Source: Acidobacteriota bacterium
GTDB lineage: Bacteria > Acidobacteriota > Terriglobia > Acidiferrales > UBA7541
DNA: 64,000 nt
Reading direction: 5' to 3'
NCBI GenBank assembly: GCA_003225295.1
Contig: QHYZ01000074.1
Coordinates: forward strand, 39,491-103,490
Part shown: piece after piece, positions 7,799 to 16,317 of the stretch
Position numbering within the stretch: position 1 is the first letter of the stretch
How the letters are laid out: each line of letters starts with the position of its first letter
Notes under the pieces: model-generated
Seen by the model: the letters and a program-made list of their open reading frames with translations, nothing else
What the model was told of the DNA's origin: nothing
The model's database searches: none
Position numbers and translations under genes: made by a program

Positions 7799-7966
7799 CT
7801 GCTGAAAATTTCAGAGCATCACGTCGAACGCTGCTACGCAACACGAGCCAAAAGCCACAAGGTCGAAGTCTCCGGCGCCAGCCACTCGGTCTATGTCTCC
7901 AGGCCGAAGGAGGTTGCAGCTCTTATAGAAGAAGCTGCGGCGCACGGTCGGCAGAAAACTCTGTAG
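7799..7966 (+). pseudogene. Alpha/beta hydrolase, C-terminal remnant
   Basis: The reading ends with KVEVSGASHSVYVSRPKEVA and ALIEEAA, the C-terminal block of alpha/beta hydrolases. It includes the catalytic-histidine motif (GASHSVY, His) and the final helix that begins PKEVAALIEEA. The preceding bases do not encode the nucleophile elbow or the rest of the fold, so only about 50 residues survive. Confidence 0.5.
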
Positions 7967-8177
7967 CTCGCATCGCACTAAACTCTAATCGACGTGGTCA
8001 GTTGGGATCCGCGGCCTCTTGGTCGGAGAGCACAGATGCAAATCCGCAGAAGAAAGCTTTGGCTCCCCAGTATTGAGAGGCCAAAAAGAATTTGGGAGAG
8101 ATTTGGGAAAGAACTCAAAATCTTAGAAGACCCGCTAAGTCGCACAGAATCAACAGGCCACATGTTTCTAGTACCTT

Positions 8178-8223
8178 CTCATAACCCGAAGGGTCGTCAG
8201 TTCAAATCTGACCCCCGCAACCA
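8178..8223 (+). repeat. Right attachment-site repeat (tRNA-fMet 3' half remnant)
   Basis: 46 nt equal to 4882-4926 plus one extra G after CCGAAGG. It starts at the anticodon loop and ends with CCA. It cannot fold into a whole tRNA, as there is no acceptor 5' strand or D-arm next to it. Confidence 0.85.
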
Positions 8224-8236
8224 TTTCGCGATGCGC

Positions 8237-8265
8237 AAGGCCGGTACCAGGATTCCGGCCTTTTT
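8237..8265 (+). terminator. Rho-independent terminator, probably the original one of tRNA-fMet
   Basis: AAGGCCGG (8237-8244), a 10-nt loop, CCGGCCTT (8255-8262), then TTT. It lies 14 nt after the tRNA 3'-half remnant, the spacing expected for a tRNA terminator that was pushed 3.3 kb away by the island insertion. Confidence 0.7.
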
Positions 8266-8506
8266 CGTGCGACCGCTGGTGGGCAAACAGGAGGTCACTC
8301 AGTGGCGAGGATTTCGGGAACGTCCAGCCAGGGGGCGCAATCCGAATCCACTGTCACGCCTGTTCGACGAGTTCTGTTCATCCTCGGGAGCCATCGCGTC
8401 GAAGATAGCTGCCTGTCCGCCCGTGCTGGTTTGTTCTCTGCCTGAATGATTTCCAAAGTCCTGATTGGGGCTGCGAGCATGCTAGGATGGCCTGCTGATC
8501 GATTCC

Positions 8507-10603
8507 ATGATTGGACAAACGCTAGATCACTACCGAGTCATTGCGCAGATTGGCGAAGGCGGCATGGGTGTCGTGTACCGCGCGCGGGATGAAGTTTTGA
8601 ACCGCGATGTGGCACTAAAGCTGCTTGCCCACGGAGCAATCGACAAAGTTAGCCCCGGCCATTTGCTTCGCGAAGCTCAGACGGCGTCATCCCTAAGTCA
8701 TCCGAATATTTGCACCATTCATCAGGTGGGAGAGACCAGCAACGACTTCTACGTGGTGATGGAACTGATTGAGGGGCGGTCGCTCAGCGATTTAATCACG
8801 GCGACGGGCCTCTCGATGGAAATAGTGACGCGCTACGGCACGCAAATCGCGGACGCATTGGCCCATGCCCATGACCGCGGCATTGTGCATCGCGACCTGA
8901 AGGGCTCGAACGTGATGGTAACGCCCGAGGGACGTGTGAAGGTGCTGGATTTCGGGCTGGCCACGCGGCTCGACTGTGAGGAAATCAATGAGCTCACACT
9001 TTCTTATGCCTCCCTGGAAAGCAAGCTGGTGGGAACGCTTCCGTATATGGCACCAGAAGTTTTGCGCGGGCAAAAGGGTGATCACCTGAGCGATCTGTGG
9101 TCGCTGGGGGTGCTCCTCTATGAAGCAGCAGCGGGGAAGCTACCGTTTCGTGGGAACACCGGCTTCGAGGTGACCTCGGCGATCCTGCGCGAGCCGCCTC
9201 CCCCGCTGCCTTCAACCGTTCCTTACGGGCTGGCGGTGGTGATCCTGGGCTGCTTGATGAAGGAACGCGCCGGTCGTTACCAGCGCGCCAGTGAAGTCCG
9301 CGCGGCGCTCGAGGCGGTTCAGGGCGCGGTTCTGCAAAGCCGACATCCCTCGGAGGAGACGCGCGGGCCTCGAACGCTCGTACTCCGGGGGATGGAACAC
9401 CTCTCTGTGAAGAACGGAGACGTGCTGTTGCTCGTAGGCACGAATAAGGGAGCGTTTTTTCTACGCTCGTCCCGCGACCGCTCGAGATGGGACGTGGCGG
9501 GGCCGTATTTTCATGGCCAAGGCATCTATGCGATGGCCTATGACGGACGAAGCGACCGGCACCGCTTGTGGGTTTCGGCAAACAACGTGATGTGGGGTGC
9601 GTTTCTGCGGTCCAGCGATGACTTTGGCAGAATTTGGACCAATCCTCTGGAGGCGAGCATCAGGTTTCCCACGGAGTCCGGTGCTTCACTGAGGAACATT
9701 TGGCAAATTTGCCTGGGCCGAAACGAGGACCCCGAGAAACTCTATTGTGGGGTGGAACCTGCGGCCCTGTTCGAATCGGGGGATGGGGGCGAATCATGGT
9801 CAATGGTCCGCGGGTTGTACGATCATCCGCATCGGCCACGTTGGATGCCCAGCAATGGCGGGCTGGTTCTGCATACAGTTGTGCCGGACCCCTGCCATAA
9901 GGAGCGGATGTACGTGGCTGTGTCTGCCGGCGGTGTTTACCGCACCGAGGATGCGGGAAGCACATGGCTGGCCCGCAACAATGGAGTACGCGTGATGTTT
10001 CTGCCAGAGAAGTATCCAGAGTTCGGGCAGTGCGTACATAAAATTGGGCTCCATGAATCGCGGCCTGAGCGATTGTTCTTGCAAAATCACTGGGGGCTGT
10101 ACCGTTCCGATAACCGTGGTGATTCGTGGCAGGACATCGCGCGTGGGGTGCCCTCGGATTTTGGTTTCGCGATGCTAATGCACCCGCACGATGCGGACTG
10201 CGTATACATAGTGCCAGTGGAATCGGATGAGTTTCGCTGCACTCCGGAGGGCCGTTTACGCGTTTACCGCACGCGAAATGCGGGCGGTTCCTGGGAGGCC
10301 CTGAGCCGGGGGTTGCCCCAAAAAGGAGCATACGAAACAGTATTACGAGATGCCTTGTCGTCCGACTCGCTTGATCCGGCGGGGATTTATTTTGGAACGC
10401 GGAGCGGAAAGCTCTACGGATCGAGAGACGAAGGAAAGAGCTGGAAGAAAATTGTCGAAGGATTACCGCAGATCTTGTGCGTGAAGGCCGCTGTCGTCCA
10501 CATGGATGGGGCGCCGACAACGAAACCGAATCTGAAATCAAGAATCTCGAAAAAGCGGAAAACTGCGCGCACGAAAAGAATCAGGCGCGGGAGATCGGGC
10601 TGA
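8507..10603 (+). CDS. Ser/Thr protein kinase fused to an Asp-box (BNR/sortilin-type) beta-propeller
   Basis: 698 residues. Residues 1 to about 275 are a Hanks-type kinase: glycine loop GEGGMG (16-21), ATP-anchoring Lys38 in VALKLL, catalytic HRDLKGSN (Asp130), DFG (Asp148) and YMAPEV activation-segment end. Residues about 300-665 carry at least six Asp-box motifs of the S/T-x-D-x-G-x-x-W type (SSDDFGRIW, SGDGGESW, TEDAGSTW, SDNRGDSW, TRNAGGSW, SRDEGKSW), predicting a YCF48/sialidase-like propeller. The C-terminus is a basic tail. No transmembrane segment separates the two halves, so the propeller is apparently cytoplasmic, unlike most bacterial receptor kinases. The stop overlaps the start of a MoaD-like gene (TGATG). 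The first gene after the island scar. Confidence 0.9.
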   Translation: MIGQTLDHYRVIAQIGEGGMGVVYRARDEVLNRDVALKLLAHGAIDKVSPGHLLREAQTASSLSHPNICTIHQVGETSNDFYVVMELIEGRSLSDLITATGLSMEIVTRYGTQIADALAHAHDRGIVHRDLKGSNVMVTPEGRVKVLDFGLATRLDCEEINELTLSYASLESKLVGTLPYMAPEVLRGQKGDHLSDLWSLGVLLYEAAAGKLPFRGNTGFEVTSAILREPPPPLPSTVPYGLAVVILGCLMKERAGRYQRASEVRAALEAVQGAVLQSRHPSEETRGPRTLVLRGMEHLSVKNGDVLLLVGTNKGAFFLRSSRDRSRWDVAGPYFHGQGIYAMAYDGRSDRHRLWVSANNVMWGAFLRSSDDFGRIWTNPLEASIRFPTESGASLRNIWQICLGRNEDPEKLYCGVEPAALFESGDGGESWSMVRGLYDHPHRPRWMPSNGGLVLHTVVPDPCHKERMYVAVSAGGVYRTEDAGSTWLARNNGVRVMFLPEKYPEFGQCVHKIGLHESRPERLFLQNHWGLYRSDNRGDSWQDIARGVPSDFGFAMLMHPHDADCVYIVPVESDEFRCTPEGRLRVYRTRNAGGSWEALSRGLPQKGAYETVLRDALSSDSLDPAGIYFGTRSGKLYGSRDEGKSWKKIVEGLPQILCVKAAVVHMDGAPTTKPNLKSRISKKRKTARTKRIRRGRSG

Positions 10604-10887
10604 TGCAGGTCTTGTTCACAATTCCGGGTCCGCTTCGTGAGTTCACAGCGAATCAGAGCGCCGTGCGCGTGGAGGTGGAAGCAGGCGCCAATCTGCTCCA
10701 AGTTTTGCAAGCGCTATTCGTTGAATACCCGGGACTTCGCGACAGAGTTCTAACCGAAGCCGGCCAAACTCGACAACACGTGAATATTTTTGTGGCCAAC
10801 GAGAACGTACGTTACACCGGTGGACTTGCGACGGCTATTCCTGCCGGCGCAGAAGTTTCGATTGTGCCCGCGATTAGCGGCGGCTAA
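10603..10887 (+). CDS. MoaD/ThiS-like small beta-grasp protein
   Basis: 94 residues of ubiquitin-like beta-grasp fold. It starts MQVLFTIPGPLREFTANQSA, has the helix NLLQVLQALFVEYPGLRDRV and the MoaD-type VNIFVANENVRY strand, and ends EVSIVPAISGG. The C-terminal Gly-Gly is the residue pair adenylated and thiocarboxylated in sulfur carriers. The ATG at 10603 shares bases with the kinase stop, so translation is coupled. No molybdopterin or thiamin genes are near. A MoaD/ThiS-family protein next to an Asp-box propeller protein recurs in bacteria, but the role of the pair is not established here. Confidence 0.88.
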   Translation: MQVLFTIPGPLREFTANQSAVRVEVEAGANLLQVLQALFVEYPGLRDRVLTEAGQTRQHVNIFVANENVRYTGGLATAIPAGAEVSIVPAISGG

Positions 10888-11325
10888 CGACATGGCCTAA
10901 AATGCTCGGTGAGTGTGGAGCTAGGCACAAAGCAGATGACGGAGCGCGTGCATGATGTAGTTCGTCAATAGGAAATCCCGGGAAGCGAGCCAGAATTGGT
11001 GACCGGGCTGATCGCATTTCGTTATCATCGAGGAGGTTCGAAAATGCTGCTGCCTCTCAAGGCACCGAGGCGGTGACCTCGCATGCTTCCCAAAGCACGG
11101 TCAGCGAGCAGGGCGATGGCTGCGATGCTTTTCCTTGTATGCTTGAGCCGGGTGTGCGAGACTACGCGCAATGATATCCAGTTACTCAGGCCGTGATCCT
11201 CGAGCGCTCATTTCGATAACAGTGTACCTGCGGCTGACGAGAATGGATGTCTGCTGCGGTCCGCCTCCCTCGCTTTGATTCATCCCATCAGCAAAGTACG
11301 CAGGGGCAGAAGAGGGGAAGTGTAA
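10888..11325. other. Leader region of the guanidine/urea operon; no riboswitch recognised
   Basis: 438 bp without a convincing gene; a 37-codon ORF (11083-11196) is possible but unsupported. The core motifs of the ykkC guanidine-I riboswitch could not be found by eye. A Shine-Dalgarno (GAGGGGAAG) precedes the ATG at 11326. Confidence 0.4.
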
Positions 11326-12042
11326 ATGGAGGAGAATTCCGTTTTCTGGGAGGAGACCATTCAGCCGGGAGCGGCGTGGTCGCACGTGTTGAAGCGCGGA
11401 ACAGCGCTACGCCTTGTGGATTTGGAAGGCGGAGCGAATGTTGGCGCGATTTTCTATAACTTCGACTGTCCGGTGGAACGATACAACATGCCGGATACGC
11501 TAAAGGCGCAGCATATAGCGCGGCTCACCAAAGGTTTCGTGTTGTATTCCGACATGGGACGCATTCTATGTTCCATTGTTGAGGACAAGGTTGGCTGGCA
11601 CGACCCGATCGGCGGAACTTCCAACGCCAAACTGGTGAAAGCGAGGTACGGGTCTTCGCGTTACCAGGAACAACGCAACGACTATCACAAGAACGGCCGG
11701 GACAGTTTCCTGATCGAGATGGGCAAGTGGGGGCTCGGCCCGCGCGACCTCACGGCCAATGTGAATTTCTTCACCCGTGTTGACGTCGCGGAGGATGGCA
11801 GCGTGAGCTTTGGTCCGGACAACTCCAAGGCTGGCGATTTTGTTGAGCTTCGCGCAGAGATGAACATTCTCGTGATTCTCAACACCTGCCCACATCCGCT
11901 CGATCCAAATCCACGGTACGAACCAAAACCAGTGCGCTTGTCAGTCCGGCGGGCTCCGGTGCCAGGAGCGGATGATCCGTGCCGTGTTTCGCGGGCGGAA
12001 AACGGACGGGGCTTCACGCTGACGGAGAGATATTTTCTATGA
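11326..12042 (+). CDS. cgdA: Urea carboxylase-associated protein 1 (DUF1989); probable carboxyguanidine deiminase subunit
   Basis: 238-residue DUF1989 protein. Motifs include [11 protein letters not shown], a [20 protein letters not shown] segment, the histidine-containing GWHDPIGG and the [16 protein letters not shown] stretch. In related operons the two DUF1989 proteins form carboxyguanidine deiminase (CgdAB), which turns carboxyguanidine into allophanate plus ammonia. It is the first gene of a tight operon with the second DUF1989 gene, a biotin-dependent carboxylase, allophanate hydrolase and probably an ABC importer. The start has a strong Shine-Dalgarno. Assignment as the A subunit rests on resemblance to the UAAP1 type and gene order. 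Confidence 0.85.
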   Translation: MEENSVFWEETIQPGAAWSHVLKRGTALRLVDLEGGANVGAIFYNFDCPVERYNMPDTLKAQHIARLTKGFVLYSDMGRILCSIVEDKVGWHDPIGGTSNAKLVKARYGSSRYQEQRNDYHKNGRDSFLIEMGKWGLGPRDLTANVNFFTRVDVAEDGSVSFGPDNSKAGDFVELRAEMNILVILNTCPHPLDPNPRYEPKPVRLSVRRAPVPGADDPCRVSRAENGRGFTLTERYFL

Positions 12043-12055
12043 GGATACAACGTTT

Positions 12056-12715
12056 ATGGTCGGATTAGATCTAGTTGAAAGCAAACTTGAGCCAACAAGG
12101 GCCGTCTATAGCCAGGAGATTCCAGCAGGAGAGCCTTGGATCCATCCCCTGAGGAAGGGGCAGTATTTCCGCATCGTTGATCTGCACGGAAACCAGGCCG
12201 TGGATACTCTCTTTTACAATGAACATGATTACTCCGACCGTTACAGCGCGCAAGACACAATCCAGCAGCAAGGCAATATCTATCTCACGACCGGCACAAA
12301 GTTGATGTCAACCGGTGGCACCGTGTTGCTGACGATCGTGGCGGACACCTGCGGCCGCCACGACACGCTGGGCGGAGCGTGCGCAACCGAGAGCAACATG
12401 GTACGGTACGCTCTCGAAAAGCGGCATATGCACGCGTGCCGCAACAGTTTCATGAAAGCGGTAATTGAGTGGGACCACGGCATGAGCAAGCGCGACATCG
12501 TCAGCAACATTAATTTCTTTATGAACGTGCCGGTGACGCGGGAGGGCAAGCTCACGTTTGAAGACGGCATTTCCGAGCCCGGCAAGTACGTCGAGATGCG
12601 AGCGGAAATCGATGTGCTCGTTTTGATCAGCAATTGCCCGCAGTTGAATAACCCTTGCAATGCCTACAACCCGACTCCGGTCCAAGTGCTGATCTGGAAT
12701 GTGCCCGAGACGTGA
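12056..12715 (+). CDS. cgdB: Urea carboxylase-associated protein 2 (DUF1989); probable carboxyguanidine deiminase subunit
   Basis: 219-residue DUF1989 paralogue of the preceding gene. It shares the pattern [18 protein letters not shown], then [31 protein letters not shown] and [18 protein letters not shown]. Cys-Gly-Arg-His-Asp and the ESNMVRY segment are candidate metal or substrate ligands, as in related family members. It starts 13 nt after the first DUF1989 gene, and its TGA overlaps the carboxylase ATG (GTGATG at 12712-12717). Expected to partner with the upstream protein as a heteromeric deiminase. Confidence 0.85.
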   Translation: MVGLDLVESKLEPTRAVYSQEIPAGEPWIHPLRKGQYFRIVDLHGNQAVDTLFYNEHDYSDRYSAQDTIQQQGNIYLTTGTKLMSTGGTVLLTIVADTCGRHDTLGGACATESNMVRYALEKRHMHACRNSFMKAVIEWDHGMSKRDIVSNINFFMNVPVTREGKLTFEDGISEPGKYVEMRAEIDVLVLISNCPQLNNPCNAYNPTPVQVLIWNVPET

Positions 12716-15700
12716 TGTTTGGTAAAGTCCTGATCGCCAATCGCGGCGCGATTGCATGCCGCATTATTCGAACACTTCGTAAGATGGGAGTCTGCTCGGT
12801 TGCCGTGTATTCCGAAGCTGACCGCCACTCGATTCATGTGGATCAGGCCGACGAAGCGGTTTGCATCGGTCCGCCAAAGCCCTCGCATAGCTATCTCTCT
12901 ATACCGGTCTTGCTTGAGGCTGCGCGCAAAGCACAAGCAGACGCTGTTCATCCTGGATACGGTTTTTTGAGCGAGAATGCGGGCTTCGCAGAGGCTTGCG
13001 CGGCGGACGGAGTTGTGTTCATTGGGCCGACTCCGCAACAGATGCGCGACTTTGGTTTGAAACATGTGGCGCGTAGGATTGCCGCCGAGAACAACGTGCC
13101 GCTCCTGCCGGGCAGCGAACTGCTCGAAGACGTACCAACCGCGATCGAAGCCGCCGAACGCATCGGTTACCCGGTGATGCTGAAGAGTACCGCTGGAGGC
13201 GGTGGGATCGGGATCCGTTTGTGCCGTTGTGGTGAGGAATTGCGCCAGGCGTTTGACGCGGTCGCGCACCTTAGCCAATCGCATTTTGGAAGCGGAGACG
13301 TGTACCTGGAGAGATTCGTCTCGCAAGCCCGACACCTCGAGGTGCAGGTCTTCGGGGACGGCCGCGGCTCGGTGGCCGCCCTGGGAGAGCGCGATTGCTC
13401 CGTGCAGCGGCGAAACCAGAAGGTTATTGAGGAAACGCCCGCACCCGGTTTGGGGAGCGCGGTCAGGGAACAACTTATCGGCGCGGCGGTGCGATTGGCG
13501 AAGGCGGTGAAATACCAGTCTGCGGGAACGGTGGAGTTTGTCTACGATATGGAGAGCGGCGATTTCTATTTCCTAGAGGTTAACACTCGCCTGCAAGTCG
13601 AGCATGGCGTCACGGAGGAAGTGACAGGTGTGGACCTAGTTGAGTGGATGGTCAGGCAGGCGGCGGGGCAAGAGCTCGCGCTTGAGGAATTCACGACTCG
13701 CCGCTTTGGATGCTCCATCGAGGCGCGCGTGTACGCGGAAGACGCAGCAAAGAATTTCCAACCGAGCGTGGGGAGACTTTCGCACGTCAGCTGGCCTGAG
13801 AAAGTACGGGTGGAGACCTGGGTGGAAGCCGGGACTGAGGTGACGCCGTTCTACGATCCCATGCTGGCGAAAATAATCGTGCACGCGCCAAGCCGGGAGG
13901 CCGCATTTCACAAGCTTCGCGTTGCCTTGCGTCAATCCGAGCTGTCGGGATTGGAGACGAACTTACCGTACTTGCGACAGATCTGCGAAGGTCCGGCTCT
14001 GGCTCGTGGATGTGTCACTACTTCGTTCTTGCGCGATCTCGTTTATCTCCCCCTAACTATTGATGTGCTTGAGCCAGGCACGCAAACTACCATTCAGGAT
14101 TTCCCCGGCCGGCTCGGTTATTGGCATGTTGGAGTTCCTCCCTCGGGTCCAATGGATTCGCTGGCATTTCGCTTTGCCAACCGTCTGGTGGGTAATGCAC
14201 GTGACGCTGCCGGGTTAGAAATCACACTGACGGGGCCGACCTTGCGTTTTTCCTGCGACGCGACGGTGGCGCTGACGGGCGCGGATTTCGGTGCGCGGTT
14301 AGACGACCGACCGATTCCACTATGGCAGGCCGTATTCGTTCGTCGAGGCTCGGTGCTCGAATTGGGAGCAGCAAAGGGCACAGGTACACGGGCTTACCTT
14401 GCGGTCGCGGGAGGCATTGAAGCTCCGCTGTATCTTGGCAGCCGCTCGACCTTTATTCTCGGTAAATTCGGAGGTCAATCTGGCCGCACCCTTCGGGCGG
14501 GAGATGTTCTACACATAGGCAATGCTGCGAGCAGTTCGGGAGAAGCCGCCAAATTGCCGGAACAGCTGATCCCGCGATATGAAAATGAGTGGGAGATTGG
14601 CGCCCTCTACGGCCCGCACGGCGCACCGGACTTCTTCACTCCCGAGGACATCGACACATTCTTTTCTACTGCGTGGAGGGTACATTATAACTCCGACCGC
14701 ACAGGGGTGCGACTCATCGGTCCGAAGCCGCAATGGGCGCGTAGGGATGGAGGAGAAGCCGGCTTGCATCCCTCCAACATTCACGACAACGCGTATGCAG
14801 TGGGGACCATCGACTTTACCGGCGATATGCCGGTGATCCTGGGTCAGGATGGTCCGAGCCTGGGAGGCTTCGTGTGTCCGGCGACCATCGCCGACGCCGA
14901 GCTTTGGAAGATAGGGCAACTGAAGGCTGACGACGTGGTGCAGTTTCGCGCACTCTCGCTGGACCAGGCTTTAGAGTTGAGCCGCGCACAGCAAGTAAAC
15001 CTCGAAACGCTTGCCGGAGAGGTGCCCGCACTGCCAACCACCATTTCTCGTGAGAGTCCCGTCTTGCGGCGATTCGAATCGAACGGTGCGCCGGCAGTGG
15101 TCTATAGAGCTGACGGCGACCGGTGCTTGCTCGTGGAGTACGGACCGAATGTGCTGGATCTGAATCTGCGCCTCCGCGTCCACACTCTGGAACAACAATT
15201 ACGCGAACTAAAACTTCCGGGGATCATCGATATCACGCCGGGGGTTCGTTCACTGCACGTGCATTACGATTCGCGCCTTGGTCGCGAAGGTCTGCTCGAA
15301 GCTCTGGACGATTGCGATCGCCGCATTCCAGACCTGGACGACATTGCAGTGAATTCGCGCGTGGTTCATCTGCCGCTGTCCTGGGACGATCCGGCTACCC
15401 AGCTGGCCATCCGCAAGTACATGCAGGGCGTGCGGCCGGACGCGCCCTGGTGTCCCAGCAATATCGAGTTTATTCGCCGCATCAACGGCCTCGATTCGAT
15501 CGATAAGGTGCGCCGCATCGTGTTCGGCGCCAGCTACCTGGTGCTTGGACTGGGCGACGTCTATCTGGGAGCGCCGGTAGCCACGCCGCTTGATCCGCGC
15601 CATCGTCTGGTTACCACGAAATACAATCCGGCGCGGACCTGGACGCCTGAGAATGCCGTGGGAATTGGCGGCGCTTACCTGTGCGTGTACGGCATGGAAG

Positions 15701-16317
15701 GGCCGGGCGGCTACCAATTCGTCGGCCGCACCGTGCAGATGTGGAACACTTTTCGATCTACCGCAGAGTTTGCGCCGGGGACGCCCTGGTTATTGCGTTT
15801 CTTCGATCAAGTTCGGTTTTTCCCGGCGAGCGCGGAGGAGTTGGTGGACATTCGCGACGAATTCCCTCGCGGACGCTATTCGCTACCCATCGAGGAATCG
15901 CAATTTCGCATGCGCGAATACCGCGCGTTTTTGAAATCGATCGAGGCGGATACCGGCACATTCAAAGCATGCCAGCAAAGAGCATTTGAGGCCGAACGAG
16001 AGCGATGGGGTGCCGCTGGGCTGGTCGAAGTCGTCGGGCCGCCGGATCAGCTCAGAGTTTCACCTAGCGATTTGCAAACTCCTGAGGGCTGCAGGCCCGT
16101 GCGTTCTCCGATTGGCGCAAGTGTCTGGACGATTGGGGTAGAAGCTGGTCAGAGGGTGGAAGCCGGGCAGAAATTGCTTGTGCTCGAAGCGATGAAAACG
16201 GAGATTGTGGTAGTGGCGCCGAGCGCAGGTACCGTTGAAAGACTGCACTGCGCGCAAGGTTCGTTGGTCTCCTCGGGGCAGATATTATTGGCATTTCGCC
16301 CGGAGGCAGCCGTATGA
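12715..16317 (+). CDS. Biotin-dependent urea/guanidine carboxylase
   Basis: 1200 residues, one polypeptide with all carboxylase parts. A biotin carboxylase/ATP-grasp module (about 1-450) begins [17 protein letters not shown] and has the GGGGIGIR glycine loop and EVNTRLQVEHGVTE. AHS2/KipA-like (about 455-760) and AHS1/KipI-like (about 785-1000) carboxyltransferase halves follow, the latter leading into the NGLDSIDKVRRIV and YNPARTWTPENAVGIGG segments. A C-terminal biotinyl domain has EAMKTE with acceptor Lys1161. It carboxylates urea to allophanate or guanidine to carboxyguanidine using ATP and bicarbonate. The DUF1989 neighbours favour guanidine. ATG at 12715 overlaps the previous stop; the longer frame to 12655 was rejected. 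The 3' end overlaps the next gene by 4 nt. Confidence 0.92.
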   Translation: MFGKVLIANRGAIACRIIRTLRKMGVCSVAVYSEADRHSIHVDQADEAVCIGPPKPSHSYLSIPVLLEAARKAQADAVHPGYGFLSENAGFAEACAADGVVFIGPTPQQMRDFGLKHVARRIAAENNVPLLPGSELLEDVPTAIEAAERIGYPVMLKSTAGGGGIGIRLCRCGEELRQAFDAVAHLSQSHFGSGDVYLERFVSQARHLEVQVFGDGRGSVAALGERDCSVQRRNQKVIEETPAPGLGSAVREQLIGAAVRLAKAVKYQSAGTVEFVYDMESGDFYFLEVNTRLQVEHGVTEEVTGVDLVEWMVRQAAGQELALEEFTTRRFGCSIEARVYAEDAAKNFQPSVGRLSHVSWPEKVRVETWVEAGTEVTPFYDPMLAKIIVHAPSREAAFHKLRVALRQSELSGLETNLPYLRQICEGPALARGCVTTSFLRDLVYLPLTIDVLEPGTQTTIQDFPGRLGYWHVGVPPSGPMDSLAFRFANRLVGNARDAAGLEITLTGPTLRFSCDATVALTGADFGARLDDRPIPLWQAVFVRRGSVLELGAAKGTGTRAYLAVAGGIEAPLYLGSRSTFILGKFGGQSGRTLRAGDVLHIGNAASSSGEAAKLPEQLIPRYENEWEIGALYGPHGAPDFFTPEDIDTFFSTAWRVHYNSDRTGVRLIGPKPQWARRDGGEAGLHPSNIHDNAYAVGTIDFTGDMPVILGQDGPSLGGFVCPATIADAELWKIGQLKADDVVQFRALSLDQALELSRAQQVNLETLAGEVPALPTTISRESPVLRRFESNGAPAVVYRADGDRCLLVEYGPNVLDLNLRLRVHTLEQQLRELKLPGIIDITPGVRSLHVHYDSRLGREGLLEALDDCDRRIPDLDDIAVNSRVVHLPLSWDDPATQLAIRKYMQGVRPDAPWCPSNIEFIRRINGLDSIDKVRRIVFGASYLVLGLGDVYLGAPVATPLDPRHRLVTTKYNPARTWTPENAVGIGGAYLCVYGMEGPGGYQFVGRTVQMWNTFRSTAEFAPGTPWLLRFFDQVRFFPASAEELVDIRDEFPRGRYSLPIEESQFRMREYRAFLKSIEADTGTFKACQQRAFEAERERWGAAGLVEVVGPPDQLRVSPSDLQTPEGCRPVRSPIGASVWTIGVEAGQRVEAGQKLLVLEAMKTEIVVVAPSAGTVERLHCAQGSLVSSGQILLAFRPEAAV

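Noticed and set aside
7994..8449. Rightward 151-codon ORF across the right att repeat
   Set aside because: Runs through the tRNA remnant and terminator hairpin, so it is chance coding potential.
9660..10541. Leftward 293-codon ORF
   Set aside because: Antisense shadow of the propeller half of the kinase.
10888..11325. Guanidine-I (ykkC) riboswitch
   Set aside because: Looked for the conserved aptamer blocks by eye and did not find them; recorded as a finding that needs a covariance search.
12655..12714. Upstream extension of the carboxylase start
   Set aside because: Overlaps the DUF1989 gene by 60 bp; ATG 12715 gives the exact TGATG coupling and the usual family N-terminus.
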